Assembly: GCA_021613375.1 (NCBI GenBank)
Contig: CM038711.1
Span: 16,485,076-16,549,075 of the forward strand
Reading direction: 5' to 3'
Length of the DNA: 64,000 nucleotides
Source: Megaleporinus macrocephalus
Taxonomy: Eukaryota > Chordata > Actinopteri > Characiformes > Anostomidae
Of the stretch, positions 1 to 45,999 are shown one piece after another. The notes below the pieces were generated by a model. It did not search any database and was not told where the DNA came from. It worked only from the letters and a program-made list of their open reading frames with translations. Made by a program: the position numbers and the translations under genes. The number at the start of each line of letters is the position of its first letter. Position 1 is the stretch's first letter.

Positions 1-40
1 CATGTTCAGACAACATTTTTCGTGCGTATATTTTTACTTC

Positions 41-184
41 TGCAATTACAGTAATTAAATTAATTAGTTAGTAGTTATTCATTATTCTGTACATTTGTGT
101 TTTTCATATTTTGAATACAGTATTATGTATGTATACACGCATACATGTTTTTCATATTTTGAATACAGTATTATGTATGTATGC

Positions 185-271
<87 letters not shown>

Positions 272-359
272 TACATAATACTGTATTCAAAATATGAAAA
301 ACACAAATGTACAGAATAATGAATAACTACTAACTAATTAATTTAATTACTGTAATTGC

Positions 360-360
<1 letters not shown>
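41..360. repeat. Perfect 94-bp inverted repeat around a TG/TA/CA microsatellite
   Basis: Bases 41-134 are the exact reverse complement of 267-360. The 132-base centre holds a second copy of the inner arm segment (about 145-181) and a TG, then TA, then CA dinucleotide tract (about 184-266). A third copy of the inner arm (about 395-423) lies just outside the right arm after another TA tract. The palindrome makes both strands encode almost the same spurious reading frame, so no protein is called here. Confidence 0.95.
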
Positions 361-392
<32 letters not shown>

Positions 393-395
393 CAC
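361..395. repeat. TA dinucleotide microsatellite
   Basis: A run of TA repeats with one interruption directly follows the right arm of the palindrome. Confidence 0.9.
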
Positions 396-446
396 ATAAT
401 ACTGTATTCAAAATATGAAAAATAACTGTTTACAAAAACACAACAA

Positions 447-632
447 ACTCGGCCTCTGTTGTAATTTAAAGTCACGATATTTATATTGATAAAGTAGATA
501 CAGACTTCCATTATAGGGATTCTTGGCACTTTTTTTGAGGCCGTCAAATTATTTATATCGATATCGGAATTATATCGACCGAAATTAAGGAAAATATCCC
601 AATATAAATTTTAGCCATATCGTCCAGCACTA
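447..632 (-). repeat. Dispersed repeat copy 1, MITE-like
   Basis: This segment matches 2127-2316 in the same orientation at roughly 85 percent by eye. It ends with a tatcg-rich stretch and CGTCCAGCACTAA. Read on the minus strand this gives a start like those of many non-autonomous fish hAT-type elements (TTAGTGCTGGACGATAT). The family assignment is inference; the repeated sequence is direct. Confidence 0.65.
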
Positions 633-659
633 ATTAGACGATAAATTATTTATCTTTAC

Positions 660-1425
660 AAACTGAAACTGGTCGGTGAGGTAGGACCAGAATACCGCTA
701 TTTCTATGATTCCATCTATGTTTTCTTACCTATCCAAGAGAATGAGTGACTATAGTGTCAAAAGCTGCACTTAGTTTGAGTAGTTCCAACAGAAATCCGT
801 GGCCCTGATCAGAGGCAAGAAGATGATTATTTGTTATCTTAACAAGAGCTGTATCTGTGCTGTGCTGGGACCTAAAACCAGATTAAAGGTTTTCATATAT
901 GTTATTCTTATGTAGATAAGAACATAGTTGTTGGGCTAAGGCTTTTTCAAGGATCTTAGAAATAAATTGTAAAGTAGAAATAGGTCTGTAGCTTGACAAT
1001 TCACTGGGGTCAAGATTTGGTTTCTAGGTTTAATAACTGGTTTCTAGGTTTAATCCCTTTTCTGCTATTGAAAAAATCCATGAAATCATTGCTTCTATAG
1101 TTGGCATGTATTTGAGGGTCACTTCCTGCTTAATGTTTTGTAAGATTTGCAATTACATTAAATACAACTCTAGGATTGTTTTTGTTGTTTTCAGTAAATA
1201 AAACATTTGGGATGTTTTCAATAAGTTTGCACAGGTATGCTGACCGTGTTTTAAAGAGTGCTTTTCTGTACCTGAGCGTAAGAATACTTGCAGCTTTGTC
1301 AGTCTCAATTTCCACACTGTCTGTTTTAAGGCATGCATTTCATTGTTGTACAATAGAGCAAGCTTTTTCTGCTGCATCGTTTTAATCTTTATGGGTGTTC
1401 GGAGTAAATCAAACATGGGGGCGGT
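660..1425 (-). mobile_element. Degenerate LINE reverse transcriptase fragment (CR1/L2/Rex-like)
   Basis: On the minus strand, broken frames read PNLDPSELSSYRP (around 985-1020) and a block with [17 protein letters not shown] and LSAAFDT (around 760-900). These are the NYRP and SGFR..HST blocks of non-LTR reverse transcriptases. Upstream on the same strand (about 1130-1415) is a Lys/Arg-rich segment with the NNPRVVFNVI-type motif that precedes the RT domain in CR1/L2-like elements. Stops and shifts are frequent, so this is an old inactive copy. Confidence 0.7.
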
Positions 1426-2126
1426 GGGTAAGCTTGTAGTTCTGTATTTATCTCAAAAACGAAGAAAAACTACTGTAGTCTCTGCGCCGAAGATACATCA
1501 TGGTTAAAATTTCTAACCACCTCGCACAACCAAAACAGTCCCGTCTGTCTATATGGAAGTGGTGGCGGCTTGCACTGCCCCCACAGTCTGCAGCGCTATT
1601 GCTCCGTCCCGTCCGTATCAGTAAGCTTTGCGAAAATGTGCGGACAGAAAAGCTCCACGCGTATCCGTATTTAACATTAGGTATAGATGAGCCTTTAAGC
1701 GCCATTATTTTTCTGACTGAATGTACAGAACAGTGAAAAAAAGCGCTAACGCTGCATTTACACTGCTCTGTTGCGCCAGCTGACGTGAACGCACTTCCCC
1801 TCTTCAGCTGGCCAATTACAACACGTGCCTGCGTTTCCAGGGGTTACGGGGCAGAGTTGATTAACGCTTGTGGTTTTACACAAGCTATGTTTCTTGTAAG
1901 CATCTACACTTTAGCCTACAGATGTTTGACTGAGTTTCATAACATTATCTAGTGAGCAGCATGCCCTTTAGTATTTTGATATTGTCCTGATCTACAGAAT
2001 TGCTTATTTGAATGTCGTGTTCCTTTTATGTATATGAAGACTTTTTATGTTCTGTATCCGGGCTGACACACAACTGTTTTAATCTGTTCAATCTGTTTAC
2101 AAAAGAATCAGAGAAAAAATGAAAAA

Positions 2127-2316
2127 ATGGCCTCTGGTGTAATTTAAAGTCAAAGTTATTTATATTGAAATAGTAAATACAGACTTCCATAATAAGGATT
2201 CTTGGCAGTTTTTCTGAGGCCTTCAAATGATTTATATCTATATCGGAATTATATTGTATCAACCGAAATTAAGGAATATATCGCAATATAAATTTTGGCC
2301 ATGTCGTCCAGCACTA
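2127..2316 (-). repeat. Dispersed repeat copy 2, MITE-like
   Basis: Second direct copy of the 447-632 repeat, ending in CGTCCAGCACTAA. It lies about 600 bases before the first recognised pik3c2a exon. No coding content was recognised. Confidence 0.65.
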
Positions 2317-2908
2317 ATATGCAGTAATGGGGTGATGTACATATATTTTCACAAGACTCAAATTAGTGATCTGAAATTACTGAAGTTTGTCAAAGAACAG
2401 TTAGATTATGTATGTCAACACCAAGCACTGAAAAAACTGTTCCAGCCCGTTTTAACCGTTTTTTTTGTTGTTTTTTTTAAACTAATTTCCTAGAAATTAT
2501 GCATTGTAGAAGCACCTGAAGTCATAGCCATCGTGCCATTTACAAGGCCCACACAGCAAGGTTTCTATGTTAAGTTTTGAGTTGTTGATCCTTGAATAAT
2601 GATAATATTAATAACTACAATGAGAATCAGCCTGGGCATAGCAGTACAGTGATTTTTAAACACAGCACTGTCATTATAATTTTATGATTATTTATTTAAA
2701 TACTTTCTCATGTTATTGATTGCTTTTAAGTGGCTTATCTTACAGTTTCTAACTGTCTTTTCTCTGCTTTTCATTTTTTCTTTTTACTCTTGCATTTTCT
2801 TTCACCACCAACAACTGCCAATATCCACTTTCTCCTGTCTTTTTGCATTTGTTTCTTTGTTGCTGTTTCTACTTCCCTTTTTCTTTCCTTGGTGCATCCT
2901 CCTTTTAG

Positions 2909-39379
<36,471 letters not shown>

Positions 39380-40885
39380 GATCAGGTCCTCTCAGCTGGG
39401 TCTTTTACATAGGGCAATAAGATTCTTATTACACCTTTACAATGTCTCAAATATTTCACACCCCATGCCCTAAACCACTGTCAGTGACAGTGTCCACTCC
39501 TAATAAGCAATATACCTATTGTGCATAAAAAAGTAGTTTTTTGTACATTTTGCTGTAAGAGGACCAACATGGCTTTCTTTAAGAATGTATTATATATATA
39601 TATTGACGCTGTTTAATGAAAAACATGCATCTCCGTTTTTAACGATTTCTAATTTTCTGCATCAATTAAATGCAGCGACTGCCATTTACATTGTGGGAAT
39701 ATTTCATGATGAATGGACCAATAGACATCCTTCAAAATATCTTGTAAAATATTCCGCTTCCATTGACTTCCAGTAAAAGTGATGACAGTTTTTGGCCTCT
39801 CCTGTAAAGTTGCTATTTTGGAGATACTTGTTTTTCATTGGACAGTGACTATATATATAGTGTATATAAAATCGTCACTTAATTAGATACACCAATTAAT
39901 GCGGTGTTAGATCCGCGAGTATTAACACATCATCACCCATCACCATGTCAGTGTCGCTGCAGTGCCGAGACTGAAGAAAAGGGCTAAAAAAGTATGCAGT
40001 AAATCAAATGGGTCTACAGTGTGCAATTGTAAAACTACAAAGTGCACCTATGTGGTAAGTAGAGCTAATAAAGACAAGGACAAGGAGGTGTTCCTAATGA
40101 AGTGGACATTTGTGGGGGTATATTTTTACACTTTTTTCTGTAAAGTTATATAGGAAGCATTACTAGCCTCTAGGGCTTTTGGATGTCTCAACAAGCAGAG
40201 TAGAATCCCAAGCTTTTATCATGTGCCAAATGAAATGAAACAGTTTGACCACTCCTCTGCCTAGGGAACAAACAGTGTGCCTTGGTGGGATTTGCTTTAT
40301 TGCTTTGTATCTTCCTTTTTAATATCCTTGTTCTGTAAAAAAAAATGATAATAATAATAACAATAATTTCAATCATTTTTCCACCTTGCATGGGATCCTA
40401 GAGCATATTATGAAGTGCTGATCTAATTGATTTCCTTTCATTCAAGCCATAATATCTTTTATTGAAGTAAATTGGCCCCCTTTTCATCACAAATCTGAGA
40501 CTATATAATTAGCTTTTTCTTATTTTTTCTTTCATTGAAAAGGGAATTGTAAGAATGACTGGAAGCTGCTGCCTCTGTTTGGCTACTTAGTGAGCTTTAC
40601 AGGAATCACAAGTTTACCTAGAAATTTTGGGAACATTTTTAAATGAAAAATGACTAGTAAATCATTGTCACATTACAAACAGGACTTGATTAGTTCTTCT
40701 AAAGATTTTTTAAAATAACAAGATGTGTTAAACAAGGCCAGTTATTTATTGTTAATTGGTTATTTTTAAGCTTGACGAATCAATGTGTACTGTAGTCCTT
40801 TTTCTACAAAAGTTGAATTAAATGTCTTTGAACTGCAGCTTGTGATTTTGTTTAAATAAATAAAAAAAGCAGTTTCCTCAAGGAT
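39380..40885 (+). other. pik3c2a: pik3c2a 3' UTR (extent inferred)
   Basis: Sequence after the stop has no continuing frame. Two overlapping AATAAA signals at 40855-40864 are the first strong polyadenylation signals I see in the right place. The end is an estimate. Confidence 0.5.
39840..40110 (+). repeat. Common fish dispersed repeat in the 3' UTR region
   Basis: Contains AATTGTAAAACTACAAAGTG, CACCTATGTGGTAAGTAGAG and, at the end, GTGTTCCTAATGAAGTGGAC. I recognise this wording from many fish genomes. It is non-coding and probably transcribed as part of the pik3c2a 3' UTR. Confidence 0.65.
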
Positions 40886-41199
40886 GAGGAGTTGATTCCA
40901 AAGAATGACTCTTCAGTAGCATCAGTGTGATGGTTGGACTGTAAACCTTATAATTAAATAGCAAGTTACACTAAAGGGCAATGGTACTGCGTAACAGTCT
41001 GTAACCCCAGACACTATGATTATACTATAGACTCTGGGAAATCAGTTTTCTATCACTCCCACATATGCTTTGTCAATTTTTCACCTCTAGCCCTAAAATG
41101 TCATCTTACATGTGCAAATAGGAATTATCCACATTTAGTTTATTACACAATTCTTAACTACATTGCATTGCATCTGTTAAAGAAAAAAATGGTTTGGTT

Positions 41200-41390
41200 G
41201 CTATGGTGTTGTGGTGTTAGTGTGTTGTGTTGTGTTGTACATTATGTGTTGATTGTGTGGTATTTATGTGTTGTGTGTGTGATTTGTCCGATGTATGTGG
41301 TGTGTGTGAGTGTGTGTGTTTTGTGAAGGTGTGTATGTGGAGTTTGTGATGTCTACAGTGTGTAGGGTGTGTGGTGTGTGTGGAATGAGA
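41200..41390. repeat. GT-rich degenerate simple repeat
   Basis: Imperfect TGTGT/TGGTGT units across about 190 bases between the two genes. Confidence 0.85.
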
Positions 41391-41680
41391 GACACACAGG
41401 TTTATATAGTTATGTGGTTAGCTAAGTATAAGTATGTAGAAAGGACTTCTATTTATTCCCTATGGTAAATATTCAGAAGAAGACCGCTTCAGATTGCTTG
41501 AAAGCTGTAAGAAAAGTAGCTTTGACATTTTTTGACATAGAAGATGTATTCATGCCAGCTTAATAAGAAGAAAAAGATTAAAAATAACAGCATGTTGGCT
41601 TTTACAAGCCAACTTAACAATAATAAGATTATTAAGAGCAGTAAGTTGGCTTATATTGGTGTCTGATGAGATGCTTTAAT

Positions 41681-41885
41681 GATTCAAGTTTATTTGTGTA
41701 GCGTTTTTTACAACAATGTTGTCACAAAGCAGCTTTACAGACTGTTACAACATATATCCCCCTGTGAGCAAGCCAAAGGCAACAGTGGCAAAGAAAAACC
41801 CTCAGACTGGAGTAAGAAACCTTGGGAGGAACCAAGACTCACAAGGGGAGACCCATCCTCCTCTGGTCAAACAGTGTTTACAGTT
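41681..41885 (+). repeat. Dispersed fish repeat, copy 2
   Basis: Same family as 25081-25290. It has AAGTTTATTTGTGTAGCG, CACAAAGCAGCTTTACAGA, GGCAAAGAAAAACCCTCAGA and GAAACCTTGGGAGGAACCAA in order. Confidence 0.75.
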
Positions 41886-42969
41886 TAATGAAGTAAATAC
41901 CAAAAAAAGAGTCTCTGTTTGAAATCTGGATGGCAAAGTTTTAAAATCTGCACAGGTAGAGGCAGTCTCTGACTATGTCTTTATGTAAAGTGGTCATGGG
42001 CATGAGCTACAACAGTCCATTCTATCTCAATGCTGGTGCATCTGGATGACACAGTGATGTAATTGAGGGTGTAGCAGTTGACTTTGTTGACTACTTTGCA
42101 AGCTATTGACATCGGTAAATGTACTCATTTCCAGCAGTTCCACTCATATCTGGTGTAAGCCAGCTTTTTTTGTCACCAATTTGTTTGTAATTTAGAGTCT
42201 GATTTTTGTAGGGATTGTTTATATTGGTATTTGTAGCAACCTATAACGGCACGTTTTTCCAGACTTAACAAAACATATGGGTATTGCTCAAAAGCAGTTT
42301 TTGATTAATACAATTTTAAAAGGTAGGTTGAATGTAATATTGGACAATTAATTAATTTATTATAACAATATTTTATATTCTATTTTTGTAGATTTTCTAC
42401 ATGGTAATATAACTACTGTCAGGTTTTATTTGATACTTTGAATGATGAGCTGGTTTGGATCAGTTTTAAGTACTTTATTTTCAAGTACTTTGGTCAGTTC
42501 AGACTCAAAACCTGATATAGGTCAGGTCGGGTTAGGACATAAAATTCTATGTTTGGGTTTGGACCAAAATGTTAGGCCTGTGTAACACTCTAGTCAATAC
42601 TCAATCTTTATTTTCTCTTCAACTACTAAATTTTAAGCATCATCTTTAAGCCTGTTTTTTCAGGCTCATTTTAACCAGATAGGATTTACATGTCAAGATC
42701 AACTGCACATATAAAAACTCAGTCTAAATGTAGCCTGTAATATTTGTGAATGCATTATTTAGTTTGATCTCTTTTTCTTCACAGAAAATCCTCCACAGTG
42801 TCAGTTGTGGTGGTATAAACTTTTTTAAATAAATAAAAACCTATTTTTCAAAACCTATTCCTTTTTTCTTTGTATGTAATTGTAATTGTATGTAATCAGT
42901 GTCTGTGACTGTATTGGGAATGCTGTGTGGTGTATTTTAAGTTATGCTTCCTCAGAAACCTCAGGATGC

Positions 42970-43100
42970 TTCTGTGTGGGCGGACTCTGTTCCTAATGGA
43001 GGCGGGTTCAAAGCACGAGTGACACAAACGCGGCCCAATCATAGGTTACTAACTGGAACCGTTATATCTGGGTGATATAAGCCATTACATGCGTTTGTTT
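42970..43100 (+). promoter_or_regulatory. ppp1r15b: Probable ppp1r15 promoter
   Basis: GC boxes GGGCGG (42978-42983) and GGCGGG (43001-43006) are followed by a CCAAT box (43035-43039) and a TATA-like GATATAAG (43074-43081). The order and spacing suit a compact promoter with transcription starting near 43100-43110. The start site itself is inferred. Confidence 0.55.
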
Positions 43101-43137
43101 TGAAGGTTAAGTGCACGCGAGATCAGATTTGGGGAAC

Positions 43138-43173
43138 ATGAGGACGGTGGTCTTTTTTGCTCGCAGGTCGTAA
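43138..43173 (+). CDS. Upstream ORF 1 of ppp1r15 (11 codons)
   Basis: ATG in context AACATGA, product MRTVVFFARRS, stop TAA. It lies in the inferred 5' leader. Mammalian PPP1R15 mRNAs also have two upstream ORFs, which hold down translation until eIF2-alpha is phosphorylated. Function here is inferred from position. Confidence 0.5.
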   Translation: MRTVVFFARRS

Positions 43174-43193
43174 CACATTCTCCTTCAGTGAAG

Positions 43194-43274
43194 ATGTGCT
43201 TTCTGAACATTCAAGAATATTCATCAGACCGTCTTAAGGAAATCTCTGCGAGGGACGAATATCAAAATACGTGA
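43194..43274 (+). CDS. Upstream ORF 2 of ppp1r15 (26 codons)
   Basis: ATG with A at -3, product starting MCFLNIQEYSSDRLKEIS, stop TGA 22 bases before the main ATG and in a different frame. The short gap makes efficient re-initiation unlikely, as in the regulatory second upstream ORF of mammalian PPP1R15A, which from memory is also 26 codons. No Pro-Pro-Gly end is seen here. Confidence 0.6.
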   Translation: MCFLNIQEYSSDRLKEISARDEYQNT

Positions 43275-43296
43275 CAGAGCAGGCAACGTGCTGAAG

Positions 43297-43447
43297 ATGG
43301 AGTCTGTGGGAGGCTCGCCGAGGACGGCCATGCAGCGCTTTGGCCAGAGCAGCATGATGATACTACCGTGGACCAAGCAGATCTTAACTGTGGTGTGGGA
43401 ACATTTTCGCCTGCTGCTGCAGGTCATCTGCTACAGTCTGATGGCAG
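43297..43447 (+). CDS. ppp1r15b: ppp1r15 exon 1 (coding part)
   Basis: Fifty codons plus one base. Donor GTAAGC. Includes MMILPWTKQILTVVWEHF, the first half of the membrane-attachment stretch. Confidence 0.9.
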
Positions 43448-45624
43448 GTAAGCGAAAACTTTTCAGATTTCTCTAATTTTCAGTTTTTGCAATGAGGCTT
43501 TGATAAAAAATACAATGGTGGAAGTGAAAATAGGCCTGGATTAATACTCTTCTGAATTTGAATGCAGATTTTTAGGTTTATGAGTGTACTTTTTCTTTTC
43601 TTTTTTGTCTATGTACATATTCTAACGTAAAGCACATTATTTTCATTTGTTCAAATGTTAGACATTTAAACAAAGGCTGTTGTTGTTAAGTTCTTACTGC
43701 AGTACAGACCAACAATTTCATATTTATGTTGGATCACATTAATTTTCTGTGAAAACAAATATTACAAAAAGTACAGACAAGGAAAGCCAAATTCATTCCA
43801 ATGGCTTTTTATTTGGGGGATACTTTTTATTTTGAAAGCCAAAAGTGTCTGTAGCTGCCCTTATGCAGCAAATAATGTTACTTTCCTTTATTCTATTTTT
43901 GGCTATTACTTTTTGCTTGGTTTCCAGTGTTTCAGATGTTTAGGTTTGAGGTTCATGTGAGAATCACGGATGATGCAGGAGAGCACATTCAGCACATGAG
44001 CAGTACATCCAGAGATGCCCCTGATGGCTTCCTCCTCTCGTCCTTGTTCGAAAACAACAAAAATGGGGATCCTTTCGACTTGGACTCTCATTCTCGCTCT
44101 GTCCTTTCTAGTCTAGTAAACGATGAGCTCTGTTGCTCTTTGGTGGATGACTTTGTCTCCCGTGCAGCAGAGTGTCTATCGGACAGCGAGGAGCTCTACA
44201 TAGGAGAGCCCTGCAGCTGGAAACACAGCTGGAATGTGCTAACAAGTTCTGAAGGCGCATATGCAGATGACCTCTGCCCCGTTTCTTTTACTGCTTGTGT
44301 GTCAAGTCTTTATCAGAAGGACTGCAAGAAACATGATGACCTTTATACAGAACGTGAGCAAAATGGGCCTTGTCAGCATGAGTCAGGAAGCCAGAGTTCA
44401 GACAGTGAGGTCAGCTGGTGTGGCTCAGACAGCTCCTGTGTGGAGGTAGACAGAGAGGACAGCGACAGACTTTGGAACCTTCTTACCAGGTCCACCGATC
44501 CATACCATCCTCTGCATTTCACAGCATGTTTGTCCAGTGCAGTTACAGACAGACGGAGGGTACAAACAAGCTCCAGAGCAGGTCTAGAAAAGCATATGTC
44601 ATCATCATCTCAGTCCAGTGCATCTCTTAGCTCGGACACTAGTGAGCAAGGAAGTATTGGAATGTTCTCATCAGAAGACGAAGAAGAGACCTTGTGGAAG
44701 TCTCTGTCTCTGAATGATGACCCATATCACCCATTGAATTTCAGAGCTCCTCTTCACAGCCAAGAAGCCAGCAGTACACACAGACATACTGAGGACCTGG
44801 ACTGTCTTGCAGATTCACCTGACAAACATTATCAAAATGCTAAAACATACAAAGACTCAACAGCTTGTGCTCCTAGATGCAAAAAGCCACTTTTGCCACC
44901 AAGGCAAGTAGTGAGTCACCAGTGCCCCCAGGTGTCTGTGGAGAAACCCTATAAAGTTCCCTGGAAAAGGCTGCTAAATGACGCAACTGAGGACAGTGCG
45001 AAGAAAGAGATTCCTATGGTGAAAATGGTAATTAACAGCCTTTATCTGAAGTCTGCTACATGTCTTAAAACTAATGAATACACTTGAGTAATTGTTTTTT
45101 CTATATTTGTGTAATCAAATTATTTTAAGCTCTTATACATAGATAACATTATAGTAGTAGTTTATGACAGTAGAATTGTATTATCCATGATATCAGATAA
45201 AGATATTCTCATTTTTACTAAAATTTCAACCTTTGGAAATTGCACAATAGCTCATTACAAGCATAGACACAGTAAGTAGTAAACTATTTAAATCATTAGT
45301 TATCTGTAGTGCAGACACTTACAACCTATTTTGTATCTGTTTGTTATTTTCTTTTTTTATTTTAGCTGTTTATATATACAATTTTATATATGTCTGTCTT
45401 GTTCTCACCAGGTTAAATTCTCTCCAGTTGTTCAAGTTCACAAGATGCGAGCCTGGTCTTTTGCCTTTCAGGCATCTCGTAAGGGGCCATGGGAGGAGCA
45501 TGCCCGAGATAGGGATCGATTTCAAAGGAGAATTGTGGAAACTGAGCAGGTTATTGGATACTGTTTCAGCCTGTCACACAGGGAAAAGCTTGCAATCAAT
45601 CAACAAACAACACTTACCAAATAA
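43297..45624 (+). CDS. ppp1r15b: Protein phosphatase 1 regulatory subunit 15, ppp1r15b-like
   Basis: This subunit brings PP1 to phosphorylated eIF2-alpha and ends the integrated stress response, usually from the ER surface. Exons 43297-43447, 43928-45027 and 45412-45624 give 487 residues. Residues about 20-60 form a hydrophobic/amphipathic stretch (WTKQILTVVWEHFRLLLQVI) suited to ER attachment. Three repeats centred on Trp152, Trp233 and Trp307 carry the LW..L...DPYHPL.F.A pattern of PPP1R15B. The RVxF-type PP1 docking site KMVKF is at 416-420, followed by RKGPWEE and ARDRDRFQRRI, the conserved PP1/actin/eIF2 core. The end ETEQVIGYCFSLSHREK matches PPP1R15B. The start ATG has A at -3 and G at +4. 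It is shorter than human PPP1R15B (about 700 residues). It could be a separate duplicate rather than the true ortholog. Confidence 0.92.
43928..45027 (+). CDS. ppp1r15b: ppp1r15 exon 2
   Basis: The main acidic, Ser-rich region with the three Trp repeats. It completes a Val codon from exon 1 and ends at a phase 0 donor GTAATT right after VKM. Confidence 0.93.
45412..45624 (+). CDS. ppp1r15b: ppp1r15 exon 3
   Basis: Encodes VKFSPVVQVHKMRAW onward to stop TAA at 45622-45624. It holds the second half of the PP1 docking motif and the conserved catalytic-core-binding region. Confidence 0.95.
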   Translation, partial: VKFSPVVQVHKMRAWSFAFQASRKGPWEEHARDRDRFQRRIVETEQVIGYCFSLSHREKLAINQQTTLTK

Positions 45625-45995
45625 GCACTTATAGAATTATATGCTCATATGCAGGAGAACTTTAAACTTACTGAAACACTGGGCTGTATAGTTTTCCTCT
45701 TCTTTCAGTTTAACAGCCAAACCTCAGCTGGTGTGTTTGAAATGTATTGTTCCAACCTTGCATGTCAAAAGGCTCTTTCTATTGTGCCTTACTGACCATC
45801 AATGGGAATTACATCGTTAATGGGACAGCTGTTTTCATTGTGATTAAAGATGATATTTGTAGCAGATATTGTTTTTTTTAGTTATGAGGAATGATAAATG
45901 GGGGAAGGGTGTAATTTTTGTATTGAAAAGAAGAAATGCTAAAATTTGTGTTTGTGGACAAAAATGGGAAATAAAGTAGTACAACAAACAAGCAA
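45625..45995 (+). other. ppp1r15b: ppp1r15 3' UTR with AATAAA signal
   Basis: A polyadenylation signal AATAAA lies at 45970-45975, about 345 bases after the stop. The end is inferred. Confidence 0.6.
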
Positions 45996-45999
45996 TATT

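Noticed and set aside
182..268. Repeated units as a CRISPR array
   Set aside because: These are dinucleotide microsatellites in a vertebrate genome, with no repeat-spacer structure.
82..319. Two 74-codon frames on opposite strands with nearly the same product
   Set aside because: They are a mirror effect of the palindrome and microsatellite and show no coding features.
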